A DNA stretch of 64,000 bases, taken from Paracoccus pantotrophus (GTDB taxonomy: Bacteria; Pseudomonadota; Alphaproteobacteria; Rhodobacterales; Rhodobacteraceae). A program made the translations under genes and the position numbers. Location: NCBI RefSeq assembly GCF_008824185.1, contig NZ_CP044423.1, positions 819,501 to 883,500 on the forward strand. Direction: 5' to 3'. Below, one piece after another: positions 18,070 through 27,250 of this stretch. The number at the start of each line of letters is the position of its first letter. Position 1 is the stretch's first letter. Under the pieces are notes generated by a model. That model had not been told where the DNA came from, did not search any database, and saw nothing but the letters and a program-made list of their open reading frames with translations.

Positions 18070-18225
18070 GGACCAAGTTTTGCAGCCTCTCTTGGCATAG
18101 GCAAGACAATGCGTTAAGGCGGGGCGCATGAAGGCAGGAACCGCCACCACCCGCTGCATCATTACCGGCTGAAAATTCAGGCGGGCGGTTCATCGTGACC
18201 TGACGACGCCCGCAAAGGGGAAGTC

Positions 18226-19614
18226 ATGGTCGAGATCAGGCTGACGAATACCAGGACGCGCCGGAAAGAGGTTTTCCGGCCCATCGACCCGCAGAATGTG
18301 CGGCTCTATCTTTGCGGGCCGACGGTCTATGACCGGGCGCATCTGGGCAATGCCCGGCCGGTGGTGGTGATCGACGTGCTGGTGCGGCTCTTGCGCCATG
18401 TCCATGGCGCGGACCATGTCACCTATGTGCGCAACTTCACCGACGTGGACGACAAGATCAACGCCGCCGCCCTGGCCCGCAAGGAGGCCGGCGCCCCCGG
18501 CACGCTGGAGGCGCTGATCCGCGAGCGCACGCGGGAAACCATCGGCTGGTATCACGCCGACATGGACGCGCTGGGGGCCGAGCGTCCCGATCACGAGCCG
18601 CGCGCCACCGATTACATTGCCCAGATGATCGCCATGATCGAGACCTTGGTCGCCGGCGGCCATGCCTATGCGCGCGACGGCCATGTGCTGTTCCGGGTGC
18701 GGAGTTACGCCGATTACGGCAAGCTTTCGGGGCGCTCGGTAGACGACATGATCGCCGGCGCCCGCGTCGAGGTCGCGCCCTTCAAGGAAGACCCGATGGA
18801 TTTCGTGCTGTGGAAGCCTTCGGACGACGAATTGCCGGGCTGGGACAGCCCCTGGGGACGCGGCCGTCCGGGCTGGCATATCGAATGTTCGGCCATGTCC
18901 TACGAGCTTTTGGGCGAGAGCTTCGACATCCATGCCGGCGGCATCGACCTGCAATTCCCCCATCACGAGAACGAGATCGCGCAAAGCTGCTGCGCCCATC
19001 CGCATGGCGATTTCGCCCGCGTCTGGCTGCATAACGAGATGCTGCAGGTCGAGGGCCGGAAGATGTCCAAATCCCTGGGCAATTTCTTCACCGTCCGCGA
19101 TCTCTTGGACCAGGGCATTCCGGGCGAGGTGATCCGCTTCGTCCTGCTGTCGACGCATTACCGCAAGCCGATGGACTGGACGGCCGAGAAGGCGCGCGAA
19201 GCCGAGGCGGTGCTGCGCAAGTGGCGCGGCCTTGTCGCGGGCATCGAGCCCGCGCCAAGCCCGGCCCTCGCCGTCCTGGCCGCGCTTGCCGACGACCTCA
19301 ATACCGCGGGGGCGATCGCGGCCTTGCACGAGATGGCAGGGCAGGGCGATGCGCCCGGGCTGCTTGCCGGCGCCCGGATGCTGGGCCTGCTGACCGAGGA
19401 GCTGGGCGGCTGGATCGCCGCGGGCCCCGACCTGTCGCCCTGGGCCGAGCGCATGAATGCGTTGCGGGCAGAAGCCAAGGCCAGCAAGGATTTCTCGGCC
19501 GTGGATGGTCTCAAGCAGCGTCTTCTGGACGCGGGGGTCGAGGTCCGCATGGGCCCTGCCGGGGTCGAGCTTCTGCCCGGCCCGGATTTCGACGCCGCCA
19601 GACTGCCCGAATAA
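18226..19614 (+). CDS. cysS: Cysteinyl-tRNA synthetase
   Basis: This 462-residue class I synthetase charges tRNA(Cys). The N-terminal LCGPTVYDRAHLGNARP contains the first zinc cysteine and the HIGH-like HLGN. ECSAMS and HHENEIAQ supply further zinc ligands, and KMSKSLGNFFT near 283 closes the active site. The C-terminal helical anticodon region is complete. AAAGGGGAAG precedes the ATG. No T-box or attenuator was seen in the 156-bp leader. cimA follows 33 bp later and may share the transcript. Confidence 0.97.
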   Translation: MVEIRLTNTRTRRKEVFRPIDPQNVRLYLCGPTVYDRAHLGNARPVVVIDVLVRLLRHVHGADHVTYVRNFTDVDDKINAAALARKEAGAPGTLEALIRERTRETIGWYHADMDALGAERPDHEPRATDYIAQMIAMIETLVAGGHAYARDGHVLFRVRSYADYGKLSGRSVDDMIAGARVEVAPFKEDPMDFVLWKPSDDELPGWDSPWGRGRPGWHIECSAMSYELLGESFDIHAGGIDLQFPHHENEIAQSCCAHPHGDFARVWLHNEMLQVEGRKMSKSLGNFFTVRDLLDQGIPGEVIRFVLLSTHYRKPMDWTAEKAREAEAVLRKWRGLVAGIEPAPSPALAVLAALADDLNTAGAIAALHEMAGQGDAPGLLAGARMLGLLTEELGGWIAAGPDLSPWAERMNALRAEAKASKDFSAVDGLKQRLLDAGVEVRMGPAGVELLPGPDFDAARLPE

Positions 19615-19647
19615 CCGCATGCCAGCCAGCCGAAAGGGGCCGCCCCG

Positions 19648-21270
19648 ATGACGCGTCAGCGCCTATATCTTTACGACACCACGCTGCGCGACGGGCAGCA
19701 GACCCAGGGCGTGCAGTTTTCCGCCGCCGAAAAGGCCGAGATCGCCGGGATGCTGGATCGGCTGGGCGTGGATTACATCGAGGGCGGCTGGCCGGGCGCC
19801 AACCCGACCGACAGCGATTTCTTCGCCCAGGCGCCGGCGACCCGCGCCACCATGACCGCCTTTGGCATGACCAAGCGCGCCGGTCGCTCGGCCGATAACG
19901 ACGACGTGCTGGCGGCGGTGATGAACGCGGGCACCCGCGCGGTCTGCCTGGTCGGCAAGACGCATCCCTTCCATGTCCGCGAGGCGCTGGGGATCTCGCT
20001 GGAGGACAACCTCGAGAATATCCGTGCCTCGGTCGCGCATCTGGTGGCCGAGGGCCGCGAGGCGCTGTTCGATGCCGAGCACTTCTTTGACGGCTACGAC
20101 GAGGACGCGGATTATGCGCTGGCCTGCCTGCGCGCGGCGCTGGAGGCGGGCGCGCGCTGGATCGTGCTTTGCGACACCAATGGCGGCACCTTGCCCGACC
20201 GGGTGGGGCAGATCACGCGCGCCGTGATCGCGGCCGGCATCCCCGGCGAGCGGCTGGGCATCCATTGCCATGACGATACCGGCAATGCCGTGGCCTGCAC
20301 GCTGGCTGCCGTCGCTGCCGGGGCGCGGCAGGTGCAGGGCACGCTCAATGGCCTGGGCGAGCGTTGCGGCAACGCCAGCCTGACCAGCCTGATCCCGACC
20401 CTGCTGCTGAAGGAGCCCTATCGCTCGGCGCTGGAAACCGGCGTCACCGCCGAGGGGCTGGCGGGGCTCACGCGCATCTCGCGCCGGCTGGACGAGATCC
20501 TGAACCGCCCGCCCGCCCGGCCCGCACCCTATGTCGGCGCCTCGGCATTCGCCCACAAGGCCGGGCTGCATGCCAGCGCCATCCTGAAGAATCCCGCGAC
20601 CTACGAGCATGTGGACCCCGCCACCGTGGGCAACGAGCGCATCATCCCGATGTCGAACCAGGCCGGGCAGTCGAACCTGCGCGCGCGTCTGGCCGAGGCG
20701 GGGATCGAGGTCGGTCGCGACGATCCGGCGCTGGCGCGCATCCTCGACCTGGTCAAGGCGCGCGAGGATGCCGGCTATGCCTATGACGGCGCCCAGGCCA
20801 GCTTCGAGCTGCTGGCCCTGGCCGAGCTGGGCCGGATGCAGCACTATTTCTCGGTCGAGCGCTACCGCGTCACCGTCGAGCGGCGCCGGAACGCGCTGGG
20901 GAAACGCATCTCGGTTTCCGAGGCGGTGGTGGTGGTGCAGATCGGCGGCGAGCGGATGCTCTCGGTCAGCGAAAGCATGGATGCCGAGGGGCATGACCGC
21001 GGCCCGGTCAACGCGCTGTGGCGGGCGCTGGCCAAGGATCTGGGCCCCTATCAGGCCGCCATCGACGACATGCATCTGGTGGATTTCCGCGTCCGCATCA
21101 CCGGCGAAGGGGTCGAGGCGGCGACGCGGGTCATCATCGACAGCGCCGACGGCCAGGGCCATCGCTGGTCCACCGTCGGCGTGTCGCCCAATATCGTCGA
21201 TGCCAGTTTCGAGGCGCTGGTCGATGCGATCCGCTGGAAGCTGATCCGCGACAGGGTGGTGCCGGCATGA
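19648..21270 (+). CDS. cimA: Citramalate synthase
   Basis: CimA condenses acetyl-CoA and pyruvate to citramalate, giving a threonine-independent route to 2-oxobutanoate and isoleucine. The 540-residue protein has the HMGL-like catalytic barrel, opening with LYDTTLRDGQQTQGVQFS (7-24), and GNASLTSLIPTLLLK later. A C-terminal LeuA-type allosteric domain covers about 400-535. 2-isopropylmalate synthase is a close relative, but the length and GWPGANPTDSDFF pattern fit the citramalate branch. Its stop overlaps the next ATG by 4 nt. Confidence 0.88.
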   Translation: MTRQRLYLYDTTLRDGQQTQGVQFSAAEKAEIAGMLDRLGVDYIEGGWPGANPTDSDFFAQAPATRATMTAFGMTKRAGRSADNDDVLAAVMNAGTRAVCLVGKTHPFHVREALGISLEDNLENIRASVAHLVAEGREALFDAEHFFDGYDEDADYALACLRAALEAGARWIVLCDTNGGTLPDRVGQITRAVIAAGIPGERLGIHCHDDTGNAVACTLAAVAAGARQVQGTLNGLGERCGNASLTSLIPTLLLKEPYRSALETGVTAEGLAGLTRISRRLDEILNRPPARPAPYVGASAFAHKAGLHASAILKNPATYEHVDPATVGNERIIPMSNQAGQSNLRARLAEAGIEVGRDDPALARILDLVKAREDAGYAYDGAQASFELLALAELGRMQHYFSVERYRVTVERRRNALGKRISVSEAVVVVQIGGERMLSVSESMDAEGHDRGPVNALWRALAKDLGPYQAAIDDMHLVDFRVRITGEGVEAATRVIIDSADGQGHRWSTVGVSPNIVDASFEALVDAIRWKLIRDRVVPA

Positions 21271-22085
21271 GCCTGGACGATTGCGCCGAGGCGCTGCGCG
21301 AGCACGATCCCGACCGCTTCGGCATCTGTCTGCTGGCCCCCGCTGAGGCGCGGCCGCGGCTGCTGACGCTTTATGCGCTGAACCTGGAGCTGGCGCGTGC
21401 GCCGCTCGCCTCGACCGAGCCGCTGATCGCCGAGATGCGGCTGCAATGGTGGATCGAGCGGCTGGAGGACATCGGCGCCGGCAAGGTGCAGTCGCATGAG
21501 CTGCTGACGCCGCTGGCCGAGGCCTGGGGACCGCGCGCCGCCGGTTTCCCGGTACTGGCCGAGGCGCGGCGCCGCGATGCGGCGCGCGAGCCGCTGGACG
21601 GGCCCGAAGCCGTCGCGGCCTATGTGCGGGATACGGCGGTGCCGCTGGCGCGCTTCGCCGCCGAGGCCATGGGCTGGGAGGCTGCCGGGGGCTTCGCGCC
21701 CCCGGACCCCCGCGGGGTATTTGGAAAACGGAGAAAGCCGGATGTTGCCGAGGTCGTCGACGCCCAGGCCGAGGGGGTGGGGTTGGCGCATTGGCTGGCC
21801 GCGCTGCCGGCCTTGCAGGGGTTGGGGCTCGGGCTTTGGGACGCCTCGCCCGAGGTGCTGGCCGGGATTGCAGGCAAGGCCCGTGCGAAACTTGCCGAGG
21901 CCCGGGCGCAGCGCCGGTTCGTGCCGCGCCGGCTGGCGCCGGTGCTGTTTGCCGGGGCGGGCGTGCGGGCCGCGTTGCGGGCCGCGCCGCGGGGGATCGA
22001 GGCGCTGGCCGGTGCCGCCCCTTCGGAATTCCGCCGCCGCCTGGCGCTTGGCGCCTTTGCCCTGACGCATCGCTGGTGGATATGA
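21267..22085 (+). CDS. Phytoene/squalene-synthase-like protein with an embedded repeat
   Basis: This 272-residue protein resembles the trans-isoprenyl diphosphate synthase-like family (phytoene/squalene synthase and the NDUFAF6 branch): LLTLYALNLELARAP, EMRLQWWIERLEDI, DTAVPLARFAAEAMGW and GVGLAHWLAALPAL. The acidic DXXXD motifs of true synthases are poor, so an NDUFAF6-like complex I role seems more likely than carotenoid synthesis; that is inference. Residues about 140-158 (GGFAPPDPRGVFGKRRKP) are encoded by a copy of the dispersed repeat, read in frame. No carotenoid genes are nearby. Confidence 0.72.
   Translation: MSLDDCAEALREHDPDRFGICLLAPAEARPRLLTLYALNLELARAPLASTEPLIAEMRLQWWIERLEDIGAGKVQSHELLTPLAEAWGPRAAGFPVLAEARRRDAAREPLDGPEAVAAYVRDTAVPLARFAAEAMGWEAAGGFAPPDPRGVFGKRRKPDVAEVVDAQAEGVGLAHWLAALPALQGLGLGLWDASPEVLAGIAGKARAKLAEARAQRRFVPRRLAPVLFAGAGVRAALRAAPRGIEALAGAAPSEFRRRLALGAFALTHRWWI
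21685..21741 (+). repeat. Dispersed repeat copy C, inside a coding sequence
   Basis: This is the fullest copy. A GGGGGC/GCCCCC hairpin (21687-21704) leads into CCCCCGCGGGGTATTTGGAA and the GGAGAAAGCCGG tail. It lies wholly in frame within the phytoene/squalene-synthase-like gene. Confidence 0.75.
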
Positions 22086-22088
22086 AAA

Positions 22089-22110
22089 GGGCGGCCGCCT
22101 GGGCCGCCCT
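22089..22110. terminator. Bidirectional terminator between convergent genes
   Basis: A 9-bp stem (AGGGCGGCC at 22089-22097, GGCCGCCCT at 22102-22110) separates the synthase-like gene and eno. Read leftward it is followed by TTTTC, so it mainly serves eno. Confidence 0.7.
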
Positions 22111-22133
22111 GCTTCGTTGCGATGCCCCGCGGA

Positions 22134-23411
22134 TCAGCCGCGCAGGATGGACTTGCCGGCATATTCGGCCGCGGCGCCCAGCATTTCCTCGATGCGGATC
22201 AGCTGGTTGTATTTCGCCAGCCGGTCCGAGCGCGCGAGGCTGCCGGTCTTGATCTGGCCGCAATTCGTCGCCACCGCCAGGTCGGCGATGGTGGCGTCCT
22301 CGGTCTCGCCCGAGCGGTGCGACATCACCGAGGTATAGCGCGCGCGGTCGGCCATGCGCACCGCGTCCAGCGTCTCGGTCAGGGTGCCGATCTGGTTCAC
22401 CTTGACCAGCAGCGAGTTGCCGCAGCCCTTCGCGATGCCCTCGGCCAGCCGCGCCGGGTTGGTCACGAAGAGGTCGTCGCCGACCAGCTGCACCCGGCTG
22501 CCCAGCGTGTCGGTCAGCAGTTTCCAGCCGTCCCAGTCGTCCTCGGCGCAGCCGTCCTCGATCGACAGGATCGGGTAGTCGTTGCAGAGCGCTTCCAGGT
22601 AGGCGACGTTCTCGGCCGGGCTCAGCGACTTGCCCTCGCCGGCCATCTCGTATTTGCCGCCCTTGAAATATTCGGTCGAGGCGCAGTCCAGCGCCAGCAT
22701 GATGTCGTCGCCGGGCTGGTAGCCGGCCTTCTCGATGGCCTTGAGGATGAAGTCCAGCGCATCGCGGGTCGAGCTGAGGTTCGGCGCGAAGCCGCCCTCG
22801 TCGCCGACGCCGGTGGCGAGGCCGGCCGAGGACAGTTCCTTCTTCAGCGTGTGGAAGACTTCCGAGCCCATGCGCACGGCTTCGCGGATGTTCTCCGCCG
22901 CCACCGGCATGATCATGAATTCCTGGATGTCGATCGGGTTGTCGGCATGTTCGCCGCCGTTGATGATGTTCATCATCGGCACCGGCAGCACGCGGGCACC
23001 GGCGCCGCCGACATAGCGATAGAGCGGCTGGGTGCAGGCCTCGGCCGCGGCCTTGGCCACCGCCAGCGACACGCCCAGGATGGCATTGGCGCCCAGCCGG
23101 CCCTTGTTCGGGGTGCCGTCCAGTTCGATCATCATGCGGTCGATGGCGACCTGCTCGGTCGCATCCTCGCCGATCAGGTTCTCGGCGATCTCGCCGTTGA
23201 CGGCGGCGACGGCCTCGAGCACGCCCTTGCCCAGGTAGCGCGCCTTGTCGCCGTCGCGCTTTTCCACCGCCTCATGCGCGCCGGTCGAGGCGCCCGAGGG
23301 CACCGCCGCCCGGCCCATGGTGCCGTCTTCCAGCGTCACATCGACCTCGACCGTCGGGTTGCCCCGGCTGTCCAGTATCTCGCGCGCGAATATGTCGATG
23401 ATGGCGGTCAT
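22134..23411 (-). CDS. eno: Enolase
   Basis: Enolase interconverts 2-phosphoglycerate and phosphoenolpyruvate in glycolysis and, in bacteria that carry an RNA degradosome, can associate with it. The 425-residue length is typical. The N-terminal REILDSRGNPTVEVDV, catalytic SGASTGAHEA, metal-ligand region DGCAEDDWDGW, and LLVKVNQIGTLTETL with SHRSGETEDATIADLAVA are all intact. AAGGGGGAC precedes the ATG. It is transcribed alone, ending at the 22089-22110 terminator. Confidence 0.98.
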   Translation of the reverse strand: MTAIIDIFAREILDSRGNPTVEVDVTLEDGTMGRAAVPSGASTGAHEAVEKRDGDKARYLGKGVLEAVAAVNGEIAENLIGEDATEQVAIDRMMIELDGTPNKGRLGANAILGVSLAVAKAAAEACTQPLYRYVGGAGARVLPVPMMNIINGGEHADNPIDIQEFMIMPVAAENIREAVRMGSEVFHTLKKELSSAGLATGVGDEGGFAPNLSSTRDALDFILKAIEKAGYQPGDDIMLALDCASTEYFKGGKYEMAGEGKSLSPAENVAYLEALCNDYPILSIEDGCAEDDWDGWKLLTDTLGSRVQLVGDDLFVTNPARLAEGIAKGCGNSLLVKVNQIGTLTETLDAVRMADRARYTSVMSHRSGETEDATIADLAVATNCGQIKTGSLARSDRLAKYNQLIRIEEMLGAAAEYAGKSILRG

Positions 23412-23477
23412 GTCTGCGTCCCCCTTGGCTGACGAGCTTTGGCGCTGTTTAACCGCCTTCGCAGTTGCAGAAAAGCG

Positions 23478-24260
23478 TCAATCCGCCCCGGCCGCCCCAT
23501 CCTCGCCGGGAATGCGCGAGGTGACGCGGGCCGGCTGATAGCCGCGCGGCACCTCCTCATGCGCATCGACCGCCAGATCGGCCCAGACCGGCAGGTGGTC
23601 CGAGGCCGCCCGCGCCATCTCGTTGTCCAGCACGCCGCAATCCAGCACCTCGATGCTGCGCGAGACGGCAAAGCGGTCATAGCGCAGGCGCGGGAAGGGC
23701 GCGGGCCAGCTGGGGCCCGGGGTGATGACGCGCAGCGCCTCCAGCGCCTCGAGCCCGCGCGAATCGTGCCATTCGTTGAAATCCCCGGTCAGCGCCATGC
23801 GGTCATGGCCGATGCGCCGCGACTGGGCGATGATGCGCGACAGCTGCGCGCGGCGCGACGAGCGCATCAGCCCCAGATGCACCGCTACCACCGTCAGCCC
23901 CGGCAGGCGCAGCACCAGCGCGCCCCTGGGCTCGATCCCCGGCAGGGGCAGGCGGCGGATCTCGGCCTTGTCGCGCAGTTCGGGGCGCAGCAGGATGGTC
24001 TGGCCGTGCCAGCCCAGCGAATTTTCGCCGGTGCCCAGAAAGGGGGCGGGGACCATGCCCGTGGTCTTTTCGATCAGCTTGCGCGGCAACGCCTCGGGCC
24101 GGGCGCCGAAGCGGAAATCGACCTCTTGCAGGGCGATCACGTCGGCATCCAGTTCGGCGATGACGCGCAGGTTGCGCTCGGGCGCGTGCGGGCCGGTCAT
24201 GCCGCGGCACTTGTGCAGGTTGTAGCTGGCCAGTCTCAGGCGGTCGGGGCTTTTCGGCAT
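23478..24260 (-). CDS. Endonuclease/exonuclease/phosphatase family protein
   Basis: This 260-residue EEP-fold hydrolase has the metal-binding motif LASYNLHKCRG (10-20), ALQEVDFRFG (43-52) with the catalytic glutamate, VVAVHLG, LTGDFNEWHDS and ASDHLPVWADL with the terminal histidine. Such enzymes hydrolyse phosphodiesters in lipids or nucleic acids; the substrate is not predictable. No signal peptide is seen, so it is probably cytoplasmic. It lies 18 nt downstream of selO and is probably co-transcribed. Confidence 0.82.
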   Translation of the reverse strand: MPKSPDRLRLASYNLHKCRGMTGPHAPERNLRVIAELDADVIALQEVDFRFGARPEALPRKLIEKTTGMVPAPFLGTGENSLGWHGQTILLRPELRDKAEIRRLPLPGIEPRGALVLRLPGLTVVAVHLGLMRSSRRAQLSRIIAQSRRIGHDRMALTGDFNEWHDSRGLEALEALRVITPGPSWPAPFPRLRYDRFAVSRSIEVLDCGVLDNEMARAASDHLPVWADLAVDAHEEVPRGYQPARVTSRIPGEDGAAGAD

Positions 24261-24278
24261 AGGGCCTTTCGCTGCTGC

Positions 24279-25694
24279 TCAGGTGCCGCAGAAGGTGCGG
24301 CGGACGATCTCATCTGGCTGCGGAGCCAGCGCATAGCCGTCCCATTCCGGCCGGTCCTGGAAGGGGGCGCGCAAGGCGGCGTCGAGCGCGTGGAAGGGGC
24401 CGTAATCGCCTTCGCGCCCGGCCGCGATCACTGCCTCGATGCGGTGGTTGCGCGGGATGCGGCGCGGATTGGCGCGCGCCATGACCTGCGCGGCGTCCGG
24501 CAGGTCGCGGATGCGCGCCTGCCAGCCCTCGGCCCAGGCGTCGAACCGCTCGGGCGCCCTGAACTCGTCGCGGGCGCGGCCATCCACCAGCCCGGCGAAG
24601 GTGCGGGTGAAATCCGCCTCCTCGGCCGCCATCAGCGTCAAGAGCCGCTCGATCAGCGCGCGATCCTGGGGCTGCGGCGCGGCGATGCCCAGCTTGGCGG
24701 CAAAGCGGTTCAGCCATTCGGCCTGATAGAGGCCGGGGAAGCTGTGGACGATGCGCGTGGCCTCGGCCACCGCCGCGTCGTCATTGCCCATCAGGGGCAC
24801 CAGGCAGCTGGCGAATTGCGCCAGGTTCCAGACCGCGATGTTGGGCTGTTCGTTCCAGGCATAGCGGCCCTGGGCGTCGATCGAGCTGAACACCTTGTCG
24901 GGCCGGTAGCCGTCCATGAAGGCGCAGGGGCCGTAGTCGATGGTCTCGCCCGAGACCGACATGTTGTCGGTGTTCATCACCCCGTGGATGAAGCCGAGCG
25001 CCATCCAGCCGGCGATGGTCGCCGCCTGCCGCTCGACCACGCGCTGCAGCAGGTCGGCCGCGCCCGAGGCATCGGGATAGTGCCGGGCGATGACGTGATC
25101 GGCCAGAAGCTGCAGCCGTTGCCGGTCGCCGCGCGCGGCGTAGAATTCGAAGGTGCCGACGCGGATATGGCTGGCGGCCACGCGGGTCAGCACCGCGCCG
25201 GGCAGGACCGTCTCGCGGATCACCGTCTCGCCGGTGGTGACGGCCGCCAGGGCGCGCGTGGTCGGAATGCCGAATGCCGCCATGAACTCGCTGACCAGGT
25301 ATTCGCGCAGCACCGGACCCAGCCAGGCCCGCCCGTCGCCCCGGCGCGAGAAGGGCGTGGGCCCCGCGCCCTTCAGCTGGATGTCGAAGCGCGCCCCGTC
25401 GGGGGCCACCACCTCGCCCAGCAGGACCGCGCGCCCGTCGCCGAGCTGCGGCACGAAGCCGCCGAACTGGTGGCCGGCATAGGCCTGCGCGATGGGCTCG
25501 GCCCCCTCGGGCAGGGCGTTGCCGGCCAGCACGGCCACGCCCTCGGGGCTGGCAAGCCAGTCGGCGTCGAAGCCCAGCCGCTCGGCCAGCGGCCGGTTCA
25601 GCGCCACAAGCTGCGGGTCGCGCACCGGCGTCGGTCGGGTGCGGGTGAAGAAACCTTCCGGCAGTCGGGCATAGCTGTTGTCGAAGTGGATCAT
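24279..25694 (-). CDS. selO: Protein adenylyltransferase SelO (YdiU)
   Basis: SelO is a pseudokinase-fold enzyme that transfers AMP to protein serines, threonines or tyrosines, and is linked to the oxidative stress response. In this 471-residue protein GGFVPQLGDGRAVLLGEV forms the nucleotide-binding region near 80 and DNMSVSGETIDYGPCAFMD near 245 carries the metal-binding Asn and Asp. The ATG at 25692-25694 follows AAGGGAGGG; a start 21 bp earlier is less likely. It lacks the C-terminal selenocysteine of eukaryotic homologues, as bacterial forms usually do. Confidence 0.93.
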   Translation of the reverse strand: MIHFDNSYARLPEGFFTRTRPTPVRDPQLVALNRPLAERLGFDADWLASPEGVAVLAGNALPEGAEPIAQAYAGHQFGGFVPQLGDGRAVLLGEVVAPDGARFDIQLKGAGPTPFSRRGDGRAWLGPVLREYLVSEFMAAFGIPTTRALAAVTTGETVIRETVLPGAVLTRVAASHIRVGTFEFYAARGDRQRLQLLADHVIARHYPDASGAADLLQRVVERQAATIAGWMALGFIHGVMNTDNMSVSGETIDYGPCAFMDGYRPDKVFSSIDAQGRYAWNEQPNIAVWNLAQFASCLVPLMGNDDAAVAEATRIVHSFPGLYQAEWLNRFAAKLGIAAPQPQDRALIERLLTLMAAEEADFTRTFAGLVDGRARDEFRAPERFDAWAEGWQARIRDLPDAAQVMARANPRRIPRNHRIEAVIAAGREGDYGPFHALDAALRAPFQDRPEWDGYALAPQPDEIVRRTFCGT

Positions 25695-25756
25695 CGCGGC
25701 CCTCCCTTCGGACATTATCTAGACCCGATTGCCGGAATGTTAAGGGTGGAGGCGAT

Positions 25757-26095
25757 TCAATGCGTCACGCTGCCCGAGAACAGGTTCACGATGACCACCC
25801 CCGCGACGATCATGGAAAGCCCGAGCACCGCCGCGAAATCCAGCCGCTGGCCAAAGACGACCAGCCCGATCAGCGAGACCAGCACGATGCCGAGCCCGCT
25901 CCAGATCGCATAGGCGATGCCCAGCGGCATGGCGCGCAAGGCCAGCGACAGGAAGTAGAACGAACCGGCATAGCACAGCCCCATCAGCAGCGTGGGGACA
26001 AGCCGAGTGAACTGCTCGCTGCGCTGCAGGAAGGTGGTGCCGACCACCTCCAGCGTGATGGCGGTGAAAAGCGTGGCATAGGTCAGGACCGGCAT
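25757..26095 (-). CDS. SMR family multidrug efflux transporter (EmrE-like)
   Basis: This 112-residue protein has four predicted membrane helices and the SMR core: the proton/substrate glutamate E16 in TAITLEVVGTTFLQRSEQF, and LPLGIAYAIWSGLG-like MPLGIAYAIWSGLGIVLVSL. It should exchange cationic drugs for protons as an antiparallel dimer. The ATG at 26093-26095 is preferred. It is divergent from obgE. A second, Gdx-type SMR gene lies at 48380, not adjacent, so each is probably homodimeric. Confidence 0.87.
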   Translation of the reverse strand: MPVLTYATLFTAITLEVVGTTFLQRSEQFTRLVPTLLMGLCYAGSFYFLSLALRAMPLGIAYAIWSGLGIVLVSLIGLVVFGQRLDFAAVLGLSMIVAGVVIVNLFSGSVTH

Positions 26096-26218
26096 GGCGT
26101 CTCCCCTCGTTCGTCGCCGGCCCATCTAATTCACCGGCCGGGTGAAAGTCACGCCACTTGCACGGAAACGGCCAAGCGCGTATCCCACGGCTTTGCCACA
26201 GCCGACAGGATTGCGCCC

Positions 26219-27250
26219 GTGAAATTCCTCGATCTCGCCAAGGTCTATGTCCGCTCGGGCGGCGGGGGCGCGGGCTGCGTGTCCTTCCGCCGCGAGAAGT
26301 TCATCGAGTACGGCGGGCCGGACGGCGGCGACGGCGGCAAGGGCGGCGATGTCTGGGCCGAGGCGGTCGAGGGGCTGAACACCCTGATCGACTTTCGCTT
26401 CCAGCAGCATTTCTTTGCCAAGTCGGGCGGGCACGGCATGGGGGCGCAGCGCACCGGCGCCTCGGGAGACGACATCCTGCTGCGGGTGCCGGTCGGCACC
26501 GAGATCCTGGAAGAGGACCAGGAAACCGTGGTCGCCGACCTGACCGAGCCCGGACAGCGCGTGCTGCTAGCCAGGGGCGGCAATGGCGGCTTTGGCAACC
26601 TGCATTTCAAAAGCTCGACCAACCGCGCGCCGCGCCATGCCAATCCCGGCCAGCCGGGGGTGGAGCGCACGCTGTGGCTGCGGCTGAAGCTGATCGCCGA
26701 TGCCGGGCTGGTGGGGCTGCCCAATGCCGGGAAATCGACCTTTCTTGCCGCCGTCTCGAACGCGCGGCCCAAGATCGCCGACTACCCCTTCACCACGCTG
26801 CACCCGAACCTGGGCGTGGTCGGCGTGGACGGGCATGAATTCGTCATGGCCGACATTCCCGGCCTGATCGAGGGGGCAAGCGAGGGCAGGGGGCTCGGCG
26901 ACCAGTTCCTGGGCCATGTCGAGCGTTCGCGCGTGCTTTTGCACCTGGTCGACGGCACCGCCGAGGACGTGGCGCAGGACGCCCGTACCATCCTGACCGA
27001 ACTCGAAGCCTATTCCCCGGCGCTGGCGGAAAAGCCGCGGGTGACGGCGCTGAACAAGATCGACGCGCTCGACCCCGAGACTCTGGCCGAGCGCAAGGCG
27101 GCGCTCGAGGCCGAGATCGGCGGCCCGGTCCTGCTGATGTCCGGCGTCTCGCGCGAGGGCGTGACCGAGGTCCTGCGCGCGCTCTGGTCGCGGATCGCGC
27201 CCTCGCGCAGGCCCGCCGAGGATCGGGAAGACAAGCCGTGGCAGCCGTGA
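26219..27250 (+). CDS. obgE: Obg family GTPase ObgE/CgtA
   Basis: This ribosome-associated GTPase acts in 50S maturation and stress control. The 343-residue protein has an N-terminal glycine-rich Obg fold (about 1-158) with GGPDGGDGGKGG. A G domain follows, with G1 GLPNAGKST near 167, G3 DIPGLIEGAS near 212 and G4 NKID near 280. The C-terminal extension is short. The start is GTG at 26219 preceded by CAGGA. It overlaps the start of proB by 13 nt. Confidence 0.95.
   Translation: MKFLDLAKVYVRSGGGGAGCVSFRREKFIEYGGPDGGDGGKGGDVWAEAVEGLNTLIDFRFQQHFFAKSGGHGMGAQRTGASGDDILLRVPVGTEILEEDQETVVADLTEPGQRVLLARGGNGGFGNLHFKSSTNRAPRHANPGQPGVERTLWLRLKLIADAGLVGLPNAGKSTFLAAVSNARPKIADYPFTTLHPNLGVVGVDGHEFVMADIPGLIEGASEGRGLGDQFLGHVERSRVLLHLVDGTAEDVAQDARTILTELEAYSPALAEKPRVTALNKIDALDPETLAERKAALEAEIGGPVLLMSGVSREGVTEVLRALWSRIAPSRRPAEDREDKPWQP

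Noticed and set aside
18070..18225. T-box or attenuator before cysS
   Set aside because: No T-box sequence, specifier hairpin or leader peptide was seen; such control is also uncommon in this group.
21267..22085. Carotenoid biosynthesis gene crtB
   Set aside because: Similarity to synthases is partial, the acidic catalytic motifs are weak and there are no other crt genes nearby.
22122..23432. A 436-codon frame antisense to eno
   Set aside because: Enolase is intact on the other strand; the antisense product has no family features.
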